DNA from: Arthrobacter echini
Lineage (GTDB): Bacteria; Actinomycetota; Actinomycetes; Actinomycetales; Micrococcaceae
Assembly: GCF_004803505.1 (NCBI RefSeq)
Contig: NZ_SSWH01000010.1
Coordinates: 58,795 to 122,794, forward strand
Length of the DNA: 64,000 nucleotides
Reading direction: 5' to 3'
Part shown: piece by piece, positions 52,749-62,324 of the stretch
Layout: every line of letters begins with the position of its first letter
How positions within the stretch are numbered: position 1 is the first letter of the stretch
Notes under the pieces: generated by a model
What the model saw: only the letters and a program-made list of their open reading frames with translations
Databases searched by the model: none
What the model was told of the DNA's origin: nothing
Position numbers and translations under genes: made by a program

Positions 52749-54212
52749 GTGCCCCTATGTGGTTCGTCAAGCGGCTACGGCATAATCGGCTTGGTAAAGA
52801 GAGCCGTCGCGGAGCATCGCGAACAGGACGTCGCAGCGGCGGCGGGATAGGGCTATGAGGGCTTGATTGTGGCGCTTGCCTTGAGCGATCTTCCGGTCGT
52901 AGTAGGTTCTCGAGATCGGGTCGCGCAGGGCGGCGAAAGCTGACAGGAACATGGCCCGTTTGAGGATCTTGTTACCCCGTCGGGAGGGATGCTCGCCCCG
53001 GATAGAGGAGCCCGATCGTCGGGTTACCGGTGCGAGGCCGGCATAGGCGGCGAGGTGGCCTGCGGTCTCGAAGTGCTTCCCTGCGACTTCGGTGAGGAGC
53101 CTGGCTGCGGTCCTGACCCCGACTCCGGGCATGCTGGTCAGGAGTCGGGTGAAAGAGGGTGGGCTTCGACCAGTTCCTCCACCACGACCGCGATCTCGGA
53201 CCGCTGCCGACGCAGCGCTGCCAACTGCTCCGCCAGGCGCGGTAGCACCGTCGCGGCGGCGTTGGTGCCCACGACCACGACGGTCTGCTCGCTCAACGCC
53301 TGAGTGATTTCCTCGGCCAGCCGGCGCCCCATTCGCGGGGCGAGTTTTGACAGCCGAGTCGCTATCCGGCTGGTGCCAGCTGACTTCATCGCTGCCGGTG
53401 ATGGGTAGCGCTGGAGTAGGTCCAGCATCGCTGGGTGGTCAAGGTGCGGGCCGACAACCCGCTCCAACGCAGGGTGGATCTGGGTGAGCAGGCCGCGGAT
53501 GCGGTTACTGGTAGCGGTCATCTGCTGCAAGATGTCGTCGTCGAAACCACACAGCATCGACAGCTCAGCAATGGACTCATCAGCGAGCTGGATCGACCGG
53601 AGCGCGTGCGGCAAGGTCCTCGCAGCCTGAGCGATGATCGCAGCGTCGCGGGCATCGGTCTTCGCTTCTCCCGCGTGGAGGTCGGCGATACGGCGCATCG
53701 CCAGCCCCGGAAGGTATCCGACGAGAACTTCTTCGGCCTGCGCGACGGCGATCGGGAGGGCTCCGATTGTGGCGGGCTGATCGACGACGACCAAGACGGT
53801 TCCGTGCTGTTTGAGTTTCTTCAGCACCGCCCGCATCTTCGCCTCGTCGTTGGGCAGAGCTTTGTCGAGAACGACTTTGCCCGCCCTGGTGAGGGCGACG
53901 GCGTGGTGTTCGCCCTTGCCCACGTCGACGCCAACGAACACGTCGACGCTGTCGTAGTTCTCGATCATGACTGCTCCGTCCACTCGAGGTTTCCGGCCTG
54001 GTCCACAGCGTCGAGTTCGGCATCCACGTTACGAACGGCCAAGGAAACAAGTCCCGGTCGAGCCCCTATTAGCGATCACCCGACGCCAATCAGGTCCGGT
54101 GACAACACCCCCCGGATCATGAACGACTGGGGGCAAGAATCATGCCGAACCTGACAGGCCAACACCCTCACAGTTCACACCGTTTGGGCTTACGAAGAAA
54201 GTAACGGGGCAC
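52749..54212 (-). mobile_element. IS110-type insertion sequence
   Basis: The element splits the second helicase-associated gene. Limits are estimated from the loss and return of homology and from inverted GTGCCCC at 52749-52755 and 54206-54212. No clear target duplication, as is usual for IS110. Confidence 0.7.
52767..53983 (-). pseudogene. IS110-family transposase, frameshifted
   Basis: DEDD-type transposase in two frames: 53983-53138 carries the RuvC-like part (VFVGVDVGKGEHHAVALT, LVVVDQPATIGALPIA, EAKTDARDAAIIAQAAR), and 53132-52767 the Tnp20 part (MPGVGVRTAARLLTEVAG, GSSIRGEHPSRRGNKILKRA with the catalytic Ser). At the junction, CACCCTCTTTCACC leads to a stop in the first frame; reading one base back (CTT-TTC) gives HPLFTRLLTSMPGVG, the expected family sequence. 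So one T has been lost, or the sequence contains an error, or ribosomes slip here. Functional only if slippage occurs. Confidence 0.82.
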
Positions 54213-54397
54213 CCGGAGAGGCAACGCCGACGCACTGTGGGAGCGGCGCCTCGACGACGTCCGCCAGTTTCAGGTTGAGATGGGCCGGTTCCCGATCTAT
54301 GACCGCGTCCGGTACCCGGAAGGGCCGGCTATGCCCCGACCGCCTCCAGCGACTCAATCAGGCTTTGCCCGGCTGGTACCCGCCCACCCGCAGCTGA
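54208..54397 (+). pseudogene. Helicase-associated-domain protein, copy 2, 3' part
   Basis: Homology to copy 1 resumes as GTRRGNADALWERRLDDVRQ and continues to RVRYPE. A deletion of about 17 codons with change of frame then joins directly to GRLCPDRLQRLNQALPGWY, followed by a stop. The gene is therefore broken both by the IS and by an internal deletion. Confidence 0.7.
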
Positions 54398-54615
54398 CCA
54401 CTGCTGCGAGTCATGACGTTGGGCCAGAACTGTATGCGTTCATCAGGACTGCGACGTACGGAGGGTGAGTCTAGTTGCGCGTGGAGAACTGCCTTGGCTG
54501 ACAGCCGACAGCGACACGCTGTAGGCGGGGGCTGGAGAATAACTGTGGCTCTAGTATTTACAGGGAATTGACTGGCTGCACGATAAATTTCATCTGCACA
54601 GGAACCGGGGGTCTC
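54398..54615. other. Intergenic region before the Shango cluster
   Basis: About 220 bases, no gene. The AT-rich stretch CTCTAGTATTTACAGGG near 54552-54568 may hold the promoter of the three-gene cluster. A frame starting at 54568 leads into sngA but its first 16 residues look non-coding. Confidence 0.4.
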
Positions 54616-56910
54616 GTGGGTTTTTTGAGTTGGTTGCGGTCTTTATCGGGCGAGGCTGAGCGGACGAAGGTGTTCTCCTCTCCGGCGGTTCCGCCGGTTG
54701 TGGATCGCCCTCTTCCAGTACGTCGTGCACCGAATGCCCCTCCCTCAGCTCAGAAGTCTAGCCATTTATCGGGTAAGACGCGCTGGTACGGATACGGCGA
54801 GGCGGTACCGGTCGGCGGCTACCTGATCATGGGTGGCCTGATCTATGTCGGCACAGCCCTGACCTCTCCCAACGGCGGGACAGAATCATCCCTGATCAAT
54901 CCCGCACTCAGGATCAATTCGCAGAACCCGGACTGGGCAGGGCAGTCGCTGGACTACTGGCCCTCCTATGAATCGATCACACCAGCCGCGCGGGCTGCGT
55001 ATCTCACCTGGCTGGCGGACGGACGACGCTATCCCGAGGTGCCGATCGGTTATGTCTTCCTGTTCATGTACGGGCTCGAGCATCGCGTCCTGGTGGACAT
55101 CGGAAGGGACCCCTCCCTGGCGGGCGAGCTGGTCCCGATCAGGGCTGAAATGCTGTCCCTGCTCAACCTGCACGGGGACCGTAGCAGTTCGTTTTCCGGA
55201 TATGCGTCCCGATTCTTGAATCTAATCGACTTCATGTTGATGCAGGGCCCGGCCTCGGCGGGAGGCGAACCGCCGGCCCTGACCGAGTCGCGGTGGCTGG
55301 TTCCGATCAGTCTCAAAGTCGGGCTGGGCGACCTAGCAGCGAACGCTAACCCGATTCCTGCGCGATGGGCTCTGGCTTGGGCATGGTTCCACCCCGAAAT
55401 CCCCGTACGCACCCCTGCTTCCCGGTGCACTGAGGAATTCGCCCGGCTCTTCACGCTCAGGTACCAGCAAAAATTCGGGGACGGGTTCACCGTGCGCCCG
55501 GGCAAGACCACAATCAGAACCAGCTATCACACGGCCAGCTCCCAGATCGGCCAGGCCGATCTGGAAATGGACAACATTCCGGATGTGTTCGCCCAGCAGG
55601 CGCCCCTTCGGAAGCTCGCAGAAGTCTTCGACGGTGTGAGCGCTGAGCTGGAACCCTACAGCCGGTGGCTCGGGCGCAATCCGGACAAGGCAGGAACCCT
55701 GGCCGCTGCCGCACTTCTACCGAGGGATCTGATCGACGGCAGCACTGGGTCCGTCCGGGACTTCCAGGATTGGCTGACGGAAAAACTGGCAGCTTCGGGA
55801 ACCGCGCTGATTTCCGGAGCAGAGCTGTTCAACCACTGGCCCGCCGGTGCGACCGGCAAACTCAGCAAGCCCGAAACCGTCAATCTCGTAACCCTGCTGG
55901 ACAGTCTGGGCGCCGCCCTCGAACCCGATGTCCGCTTCGGAGGTGCTGCGGTCAGCGAGCTGACCCCAGTGGTGCTCTTCCGGGTTCAACCCGGCAGCCC
56001 ACACTCCCCAACCCCTGCCTACAGCACCGCCCTGACGATGATGCACCTCGCCGCTGCCGTCACCGCGGCCGACGGCCATATCCTGCCGGCCGAACTCGAT
56101 CACCTCACCGCCCACCTGGAATCATCCCTGCAGCTGACCACACCCGAACGCACCCGGCTCCAGGCGCATTTGCAGTGGCTCGGTGCCACCGAAGTGAAAC
56201 TGACCGGACTCACCAAACGCCTGGAAAGCCTTTCAGGTGCACAAAAGGCCGCAGTGGGCGACATGCTCGTCACAGTAGCCGCAGCCGACGGACACATCGC
56301 ACCGGCCGAAGTCACCACCTTGCAAAAGATATACAAACTGCTGGGCCTAGAAGCATCAACGGTATCTAGCAGGCTCCACGCCGCCATGACGGGATCCCTT
56401 GCCCCGGCCCGGGGGCCGGTGACGGTCCGTCCGGCAGGGGAGCCGGATCCCGGCTACCCCATTCCCGTACCTCCGACCACCGCCCCGGCCGAAACAGGAT
56501 TCGTGCTGGACCCGACGATCATTCAGGCCAAGATGAGCGAAACAGCCGCGGTGTCAGCCCTGCTGGGCGGAATCTTCGACGAGGACCAGACCCTGCCCGC
56601 CCCGGAACCGGGCGGACCGGAACGGCCGCAACAGCCCGGACCCGAGGAACCAGCCGGGACCAATCCTGGCGCTGCCTTTCCGGTGGCCGGCCTCGATCAG
56701 GCACACTCCTCGATGCTGCACGCTCTGGCAGGACGCAACCAGTTGGACCGCAACGAGTTCGAGGACCTCGCCGCCCACCACGGGCTGCTGCCGGACGGTG
56801 CCCTGGACACGCTGAACGAAGCAGCCCTTGACGCCTCTGATGAACCTCTCATCGAAGGCGATGAGATCCTCATCATCAATGTCTACGCTCTAAAGGAGCT
56901 TTGCTCATGA
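54616..56910 (+). CDS. sngA: Shango SngA-like TerB-domain protein
   Basis: A 764-residue protein. TerB_N domain at about 55-250 (TRWYGYGEAVPVGGYLIMGG, PEVPIGYVFLFMYGLEHRVL); a helical middle; a TerB-like domain at about 475-590 (VTAADGHILPAELDHL and VAAADGHIAPAEVTTL, the metal-binding acidic loops); then a Pro/Ala linker and a C-terminal domain (RNQLDRNEFEDLAAHHGLLPDGALD). This is the layout of SngA in the Shango anti-phage system as I recall it. GTG at 54616 with GGGG upstream is preferred. The stop overlaps the sngB start (ATGA). Likely a scaffold or sensor; tellurite resistance itself is not implied. Confidence 0.85.
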   Translation: MGFLSWLRSLSGEAERTKVFSSPAVPPVVDRPLPVRRAPNAPPSAQKSSHLSGKTRWYGYGEAVPVGGYLIMGGLIYVGTALTSPNGGTESSLINPALRINSQNPDWAGQSLDYWPSYESITPAARAAYLTWLADGRRYPEVPIGYVFLFMYGLEHRVLVDIGRDPSLAGELVPIRAEMLSLLNLHGDRSSSFSGYASRFLNLIDFMLMQGPASAGGEPPALTESRWLVPISLKVGLGDLAANANPIPARWALAWAWFHPEIPVRTPASRCTEEFARLFTLRYQQKFGDGFTVRPGKTTIRTSYHTASSQIGQADLEMDNIPDVFAQQAPLRKLAEVFDGVSAELEPYSRWLGRNPDKAGTLAAAALLPRDLIDGSTGSVRDFQDWLTEKLAASGTALISGAELFNHWPAGATGKLSKPETVNLVTLLDSLGAALEPDVRFGGAAVSELTPVVLFRVQPGSPHSPTPAYSTALTMMHLAAAVTAADGHILPAELDHLTAHLESSLQLTTPERTRLQAHLQWLGATEVKLTGLTKRLESLSGAQKAAVGDMLVTVAAADGHIAPAEVTTLQKIYKLLGLEASTVSSRLHAAMTGSLAPARGPVTVRPAGEPDPGYPIPVPPTTAPAETGFVLDPTIIQAKMSETAAVSALLGGIFDEDQTLPAPEPGGPERPQQPGPEEPAGTNPGAAFPVAGLDQAHSSMLHALAGRNQLDRNEFEDLAAHHGLLPDGALDTLNEAALDASDEPLIEGDEILIINVYALKELCS

Positions 56911-58316
56911 CCAGTCCTTCCACTGCCGCCATCCGCCCCAGAGAGCGGGACGCGCTGCTGCAGTCCCTACGTGCAGGCGTGGTCCCGCGGATGGGCCAGC
57001 AGCATGTCCAGGTGGGCCGGGTCAACGAAGTGCAAGCGCTGCTTTCGGACATAAACCGTATTAATGACGGCGGAGCCGGCAGCCGCTTCATCATCGGCGA
57101 CTACGGCTCCGGGAAGACCTTCTTCCTGCATCTGATCCGCTCGATTGCCCTGCAGCAAAAACTTGTCACGGTCCACGCCGATCTCTCACCGGACCGGCGC
57201 CTGCAGGCCACCGGTGGGCAGGCCAGAAGCCTGTACGCCGAGCTCATGCGCAACATGTCGACCCGAGCCAAGGCCGACGGCGGCGCCATGTCCAGCGTGG
57301 TGGAACGCTTCGTCACGCAGGCCCTCACTGAGTCCCGGGCCTCCGGCGAGGCCGTGGAAACTATCATCCGCCGCAACCTCGATCAGCTGTCCGAGCTCAC
57401 CGGCGGATACGACTTCGCCGAAGTGATCGCCAAATACTGGCAAGGACACGACACCGGGAACGAACAACTCAAGGCCGACGCCGTTCGGTGGCTACGCGGC
57501 GAATTCACCACCCGAACCGATGCGCGCGCTGCCCTGGGAGTACGGACCATCGTGGATGACTCCAACTTCTATGACCAGCTCAAGCTGCTGGCCCTGTTCG
57601 TCCGTCTCGCCGGTTTCGGAGGCCTCCTGGTCTGCCTCGACGAAATGGTGAACCTGTACAAGCTGGCCAACAGCCAGGCCCGAAATTCCAACTACGAACA
57701 GATCCTCCGGATCCTCAACGACTCCACCCAAGGCACCGCATCGGGTCTGGGCTTCGTTTTCGGCGGTACCCCCGACTTCCTCCTGGACCCGCGCCGTGGC
57801 CTCTACTCATATGCCGCCCTGCAGTCCCGGCTCGAGGAAAACAGCTACGCCGTCGACGGACTCGTGGACTACTCCGGGCCCATCCTGCGCCTGTCCAGCC
57901 TGACCCCGGAAGACTTCTATGTCCTGCTGACCAAGCTCCGGCACGTCCAGGCCGGAGGGGAGGAATCGGCGTATCTGATTCCCGATGAAGGCATCACCGC
58001 CTACATGCTCCACTGTGCCCAGCGCATCGGCGACGCCTATTTCCGCACCCCCCGCAACACCATCAAGAGTTTCCTGGATCTGCTCGCGGTACTGGAACAA
58101 AACCCCGGGCGCCAATGGGAAGACCTACTCGTGGGAGTAAAACTCGACCACGAGTCCAACCCCGACCTCGCCCCCCTGCCACCCGCGGGGCCGGCGCCAC
58201 ACCCCATGGCGCCCACGCAGACGGCAGAGACATCGGCCAATCCAGGGTTCGGTGCTCCACAAGGCAGTCCGCTGGCTGATAGGGACGATGACGAACTGTC
58301 CGCCTTCAAGCTGTGA
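56907..58316 (+). CDS. sngB: Shango SngB-like ATPase (BrxD-like P-loop)
   Basis: A 469-residue AAA/STAND-like ATPase of the DUF2791/BREX BrxD type. IIGDYGSGKTFFLHLIRSI (residues about 60-78) is Walker A, and GGLLVCLDEMVNLYKL (about 236-251) Walker B; GFVFGGTPDFLLDPRRG is a sensor-like stretch. AAAGGAG lies nine bases before the ATG. The last 60 residues are Pro-rich. The protein is expected to work with the helicase encoded next, as BrxD does with BrxHI; together with SngA it forms the Shango set. Confidence 0.87.
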   Translation: MTSPSTAAIRPRERDALLQSLRAGVVPRMGQQHVQVGRVNEVQALLSDINRINDGGAGSRFIIGDYGSGKTFFLHLIRSIALQQKLVTVHADLSPDRRLQATGGQARSLYAELMRNMSTRAKADGGAMSSVVERFVTQALTESRASGEAVETIIRRNLDQLSELTGGYDFAEVIAKYWQGHDTGNEQLKADAVRWLRGEFTTRTDARAALGVRTIVDDSNFYDQLKLLALFVRLAGFGGLLVCLDEMVNLYKLANSQARNSNYEQILRILNDSTQGTASGLGFVFGGTPDFLLDPRRGLYSYAALQSRLEENSYAVDGLVDYSGPILRLSSLTPEDFYVLLTKLRHVQAGGEESAYLIPDEGITAYMLHCAQRIGDAYFRTPRNTIKSFLDLLAVLEQNPGRQWEDLLVGVKLDHESNPDLAPLPPAGPAPHPMAPTQTAETSANPGFGAPQGSPLADRDDDELSAFKL

Positions 58317-58320
58317 GCTC

Positions 58321-61257
58321 ATGAGTGATCCCGCCGCCGCGTTCGACAGGCTGCACCGCCGTGTCCAAACCTGGATCTGGGAACAGAAATGGCAGCAGCT
58401 GCGGACCGCTCAGGCCCAAGCAGTGGACCCCATCCTGGCCGCTAACACGGACGTCATCATCAGTGCTGCGACCGCCAGCGGAAAGACCGAAGCCGCCTGG
58501 CTGCCGATCCTCTCGGCCCTGGCCAGCGCAGCTGAAACCGGACCCGTCCCCGCAGGAATCAAGGCTCTCTACATTTCACCGCTGAAGGCCCTGATCAACG
58601 ACCAGTACGAACGGCTCAGCAGCCTCGCGGAACACGTCGAAGTCCCAGTACACCGCCGACACGGAGACGTCACCGGGGCGGCCCGCAAAACCCTCAGGGA
58701 AGCACCCGACGGGCTGCTCCTGATCACCCCGGAATCCCTCGAAGCACTCTTAATCACCCAAGGCACCCGCATCCCGGTACTGCTGCACGGCCTGCAGTAC
58801 ATCGTGGTCGATGAACTGCACTCCTTCATTGGAACCGAACGCGGGGCGCAGCTACAGTCCCTGCTCCATCGGGTGGAACTGGCAGTCCGTCGGAAAGTCC
58901 CGCGCATAGGTCTCTCCGCCACGCTCTCGGACCTGTCCGTAGCCGCAGACTTCCTCCGGCCGGACCGGGCCCTGCCGGTGCACCTGATCGGTGGAACAGA
59001 CGATGACCGCGCGGAACTGCGCATGCAACTGCGCGGCTACCTCACCACCGGCACCGGCCCGGATCCGGAAACTTCCTCCCCTGAAGACGAGGAGGAAACG
59101 GAGAGTGACATCGATAAACGCGCGATAGCCGAACATCTCTTCCGAAACCTCCGCGGCCGGGACAATCTGGTCTTCGCCAACTCACGCGCCAATGTGGAGA
59201 CCTACGCCGATCTTCTTCAAGAGATCAGTGAACACAACCGGGTAACCAACGAGTTCTTCCCCCACCACGGAAACCTGTCCAAAGAATTCCGCGAAGACGT
59301 CGAATCCAGGCTCCGGAGGACCGAAACCCCAGCCACGGCCATCTGCACCTCCACCCTGGAGATGGGCATCGACATCGGATCAGCCGACACGGTCGCACAG
59401 ATAGGATCTCCCGGCAGCGTCTCCGCCCTGCGCCAGCGGCTGGGCCGATCGGGACGGCGAAACGGTCCAGCGACCCTGCGCCTCTACGTGTCCGAACAGC
59501 CCCTCCACGAACGAACGCCACCGGTAGATCAGCTGCGCACAGGAACCTTCGAAACCCTCGCGATTGTTGAACTGCTGCTCGAGAAATGGTACGAGCCCCC
59601 CAACACCTCAGGTCTGCACCTTTCCACCCTGATCCAACAAATCCTCTCCGTGATAGCCCAGCACGGAGGCGCCCAAGCAACCGAACTTTTCAGTGCCCTC
59701 TGCCAGGTGGGACCGTTCCGCCATGTTGACCAGGGCATGTTCATCCAACTGCTCAGAACCTTGGGTAGCAAGGAGATCCTCACGCAGGCCTCAGACGGAA
59801 CCCTCCTGCCAGGGCGAATCGGTGAGCGGTTAGTGAACCACTACAGCTTCTACAGCGCGTTCCAGACCGCGGAGGAATACCGCCTCGTGGCCTCGGGCCG
59901 GACCCTTGGATCCATCCCCATTGACCACCCGGTCCTTGAAGGTAGCCTGCTCATTTTCGCAGGACGCCGATGGCGGGTCCTGGATGTCGACCTCGCCGGC
60001 AAAGTCATCAACCTCGCCAAAGCCGCGGGCGGAAAACCTCCCGCCTTTACAGGGGCGGGAGCGCAAATCGCCGACGGCATCCGCCGGCGCATGCACCGGC
60101 TCTACGAAAACGACACGATCCCTGCCTACCTCGATCACAACGGCCGGCTTTTTGCCTCCCAAGGGCGCGAATCCTACAAACGCCTGAGTCTGCACCACCG
60201 GGCGATACTCCCCTGGGGCGATGACACACTCCTTTTCCCGTGGGCCGGGGACCGGATCATGAACACCCTCCAGGTCTTGCTCTCCAGCGAAGGCATCGCA
60301 GCCAGCCAGGACGGGGTCGCCCTGAACTGCCGCAAAATATCCCCCGCCGAACTCGCCGATCTTCTCCACCAACTAGCAGCATCCGAGCGACCGCACCCCA
60401 CCGAGCTCGCCCAGACCGTACTGGTCAAAACCCAGGACAAACACGACGTCCAGCTCGATGATGACCTGCTCACCCACTCCTACGCTGCCAGCTCTCTGGA
60501 TGTGCCGGGAGCATGGTCCACCCTGCAACGACTCGCCCAAATTGACCCCAACATACACTCGGGCGACACACGCACGGGCCCTGCCAAACCCCTCCGGTCA
60601 TCATCACCGGGGCTTCCGGTCGTGCCCGGGAAGACGCCTTTCGCGGTTATCGACGTCGAAACCACCGGATTCTCCCCACACATGCACCGAGTCGTCGAGA
60701 TCGCGATCATCCGGCTGGACGCCCAAGGCGTGCGGGAGGGCAGCTGGACCACCCTCATCAACCCCTACCAACCCACCGGGCCCACCCATATCCACGGCAT
60801 CACCTCCGCAGACATCGCCGATGCTCCCGGCTTCGCCGACGTGCTGAATGAGATCGCCGCACAGCTCTCAGGTGCCGTTGTTGTTGCCCACAACGCGGCC
60901 TTCGATCTGAGCTTCCTGACAGCGGAATTTGAGCGGGCCGGGATATCAGCACCGGCGTGGCCGGTGCTGTGCACCATGGAGCTCAGTCGATACTTTCAGC
61001 CCGACGTCCCTGCCACTCTTGCTGCGGTCTGCCAGCGGTTGGACATTGATACCGGCAACGCACACACCGCCCTTGCTGACGCGGCGGCAGCCGTAGGGAT
61101 TCTGCGGACTTACCTCCAGCAAAGAGTGGAAGAAAACCAGCATGTTTTCGAACCCAAGCCCATAACTATTCCCAATGCGTGGAGCGCCGCAAGAGGTACC
61201 GGAGGTCTGAGTCACCGCATGAAAGCCCGCGGAAGCCCGCCTCGCATCCACTCATGA
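58321..61257 (+). CDS. sngC: Shango SngC-like helicase fused to DEDDh exonuclease
   Basis: A 978-residue protein. Residues about 30-500 form an Lhr/BrxHI-type superfamily 2 helicase: Walker A TASGKTE, VVDELHSF (DExH), GLSATLSD, TSTLEMGIDIGSAD and QRLGRSGRR. After a winged-helix and Lhr-core-like region, residues about 770-930 form a DnaQ-type exonuclease: FAVIDVETTGFS (D, E), VVAHNAAFDLSFL (D) and GNAHTALADAAAA (H, D), so all DEDDh residues are present. The fusion would couple unwinding with 3'-5' degradation. The ATG at 58321 stands four bases after the sngB stop. Last gene of the cluster. Confidence 0.88.
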   Translation: MSDPAAAFDRLHRRVQTWIWEQKWQQLRTAQAQAVDPILAANTDVIISAATASGKTEAAWLPILSALASAAETGPVPAGIKALYISPLKALINDQYERLSSLAEHVEVPVHRRHGDVTGAARKTLREAPDGLLLITPESLEALLITQGTRIPVLLHGLQYIVVDELHSFIGTERGAQLQSLLHRVELAVRRKVPRIGLSATLSDLSVAADFLRPDRALPVHLIGGTDDDRAELRMQLRGYLTTGTGPDPETSSPEDEEETESDIDKRAIAEHLFRNLRGRDNLVFANSRANVETYADLLQEISEHNRVTNEFFPHHGNLSKEFREDVESRLRRTETPATAICTSTLEMGIDIGSADTVAQIGSPGSVSALRQRLGRSGRRNGPATLRLYVSEQPLHERTPPVDQLRTGTFETLAIVELLLEKWYEPPNTSGLHLSTLIQQILSVIAQHGGAQATELFSALCQVGPFRHVDQGMFIQLLRTLGSKEILTQASDGTLLPGRIGERLVNHYSFYSAFQTAEEYRLVASGRTLGSIPIDHPVLEGSLLIFAGRRWRVLDVDLAGKVINLAKAAGGKPPAFTGAGAQIADGIRRRMHRLYENDTIPAYLDHNGRLFASQGRESYKRLSLHHRAILPWGDDTLLFPWAGDRIMNTLQVLLSSEGIAASQDGVALNCRKISPAELADLLHQLAASERPHPTELAQTVLVKTQDKHDVQLDDDLLTHSYAASSLDVPGAWSTLQRLAQIDPNIHSGDTRTGPAKPLRSSSPGLPVVPGKTPFAVIDVETTGFSPHMHRVVEIAIIRLDAQGVREGSWTTLINPYQPTGPTHIHGITSADIADAPGFADVLNEIAAQLSGAVVVAHNAAFDLSFLTAEFERAGISAPAWPVLCTMELSRYFQPDVPATLAAVCQRLDIDTGNAHTALADAAAAVGILRTYLQQRVEENQHVFEPKPITIPNAWSAARGTGGLSHRMKARGSPPRIHS

Positions 61258-61310
61258 AGTGTGAACAGTGTCATTCACAGTCGATACTCTCTTTCTAGGA
61301 ACGACGGGTA

Positions 61311-62324
61311 ATGGAGTTGGGGAAACAGATGATTGCACATTTCGACGTCAGCAATGCCAAGGAGGGCATCGGCAGGGCCCTGCGGGGTGCTTCCACGCAC
61401 ATCGTCGAGCAGGCTGGAAGCGTCAAGCAGACTGCCAAAGACGCTACAGAAGCAGCCAAAGACAAAGTCGAGAGACTGGCCGCGAAGGCAGCAGACCCCC
61501 CCTACGAGGAGGTCATAGCGGAGTACAACGCAGCCTTCACCGAGATGAGCGACAAGGGAGATACACTCCTGCGCCAGCGCGAACGGTCGGCGGACCTGGT
61601 TGAACTCGTCGAATTGTTAATAAACAGCATCGCGAACACGCCGAAGTCGTTCGACGCCTCACTAGGTGAAATCCACGCTCAAAGAGCCCAGTTCCTGGAC
61701 GTGGAGGAGTTCGCCCGGAAGGATCTCGAAGCCGCGAAGCGTTCTGCTGTCGGCGCGGGCGCCGGATTCGCGACGGGAGCTGCAGTCGTGAGTGTTGCAC
61801 CGACGGCTGCCATATGGGTTGCTACTACTTTCGGTGCTGCGTCCACTGGCACCGCGATCTCCACTCTCTCCGGGGCCGCCGCGAGCAACGCCGCTCTCGC
61901 GTGGCTGGGCGGCGGCGCCCTGGCTGCCGGAGGTGGAGGTACTGCCGCGGGAGGCGCTTTGCTGGCGCTGGCCGGACCTGTGGGATGGACCGTTGCAGGA
62001 GCTTCCCTCCTTGCGTCGATCGCATTGCTCTCGAAGAAGAAGTTGGAGACACGGGAGGCAAAGCAGGAAGCACTGGCTGCGCTGAAGCGGAACATCGCGT
62101 CGGTCAAGGGCGGCGACGCTCAGATCGATGATCTCCTCCAGAAGACAACGGCGCTGCGCCTCGAGCTGATGAGCTCGTATGTCGGAGCATTGGCGTGCTT
62201 TGGCGCAGACTTCCGTTCGTTCTCGACTTCCCAGCAGAACAGCCTGGCAGTCCTGGTGAACAACACGAAGTCTTGCGCCGCCCTGCTGTCTAAGCGTGTC
62301 GAATGGGTCGTCGTTGATGAATGA
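61311..62324 (+). CDS. Unknown protein with glycine/alanine-rich hydrophobic region
   Basis: A 337-residue protein of no recognised family. The N-terminal 145 residues are charged helices (coiled-coil tendency: QAGSVKQTAKDATEAAKDK). Residues about 146-243 are rich in Gly and Ala with glycine-zipper patterns (GAGAGFATGAAVV, GGGALAAGGGGTAAGGALL) and several membrane-length stretches; the remainder is charged again. This resembles colicin-like or membrane-inserting hairpins. Start may also be ATG 61329. It begins 53 bases after sngC and overlaps the next gene by eight bases, so the two are one unit. Membrane permeabilisation is a hypothesis. Confidence 0.7.
   Translation: MELGKQMIAHFDVSNAKEGIGRALRGASTHIVEQAGSVKQTAKDATEAAKDKVERLAAKAADPPYEEVIAEYNAAFTEMSDKGDTLLRQRERSADLVELVELLINSIANTPKSFDASLGEIHAQRAQFLDVEEFARKDLEAAKRSAVGAGAGFATGAAVVSVAPTAAIWVATTFGAASTGTAISTLSGAAASNAALAWLGGGALAAGGGGTAAGGALLALAGPVGWTVAGASLLASIALLSKKKLETREAKQEALAALKRNIASVKGGDAQIDDLLQKTTALRLELMSSYVGALACFGADFRSFSTSQQNSLAVLVNNTKSCAALLSKRVEWVVVDE

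Noticed and set aside
54616..56910. Tellurite resistance gene (TerB)
   Set aside because: The TerB domains sit in a large multidomain protein next to a BrxD-like ATPase and an Lhr-like helicase, with no other ter genes; the defence context fits better.
56907..61257. A BREX system
   Set aside because: BrxD- and BrxHI-like genes are present, but no PglX methylase, PglZ phosphatase or BrxC is nearby.
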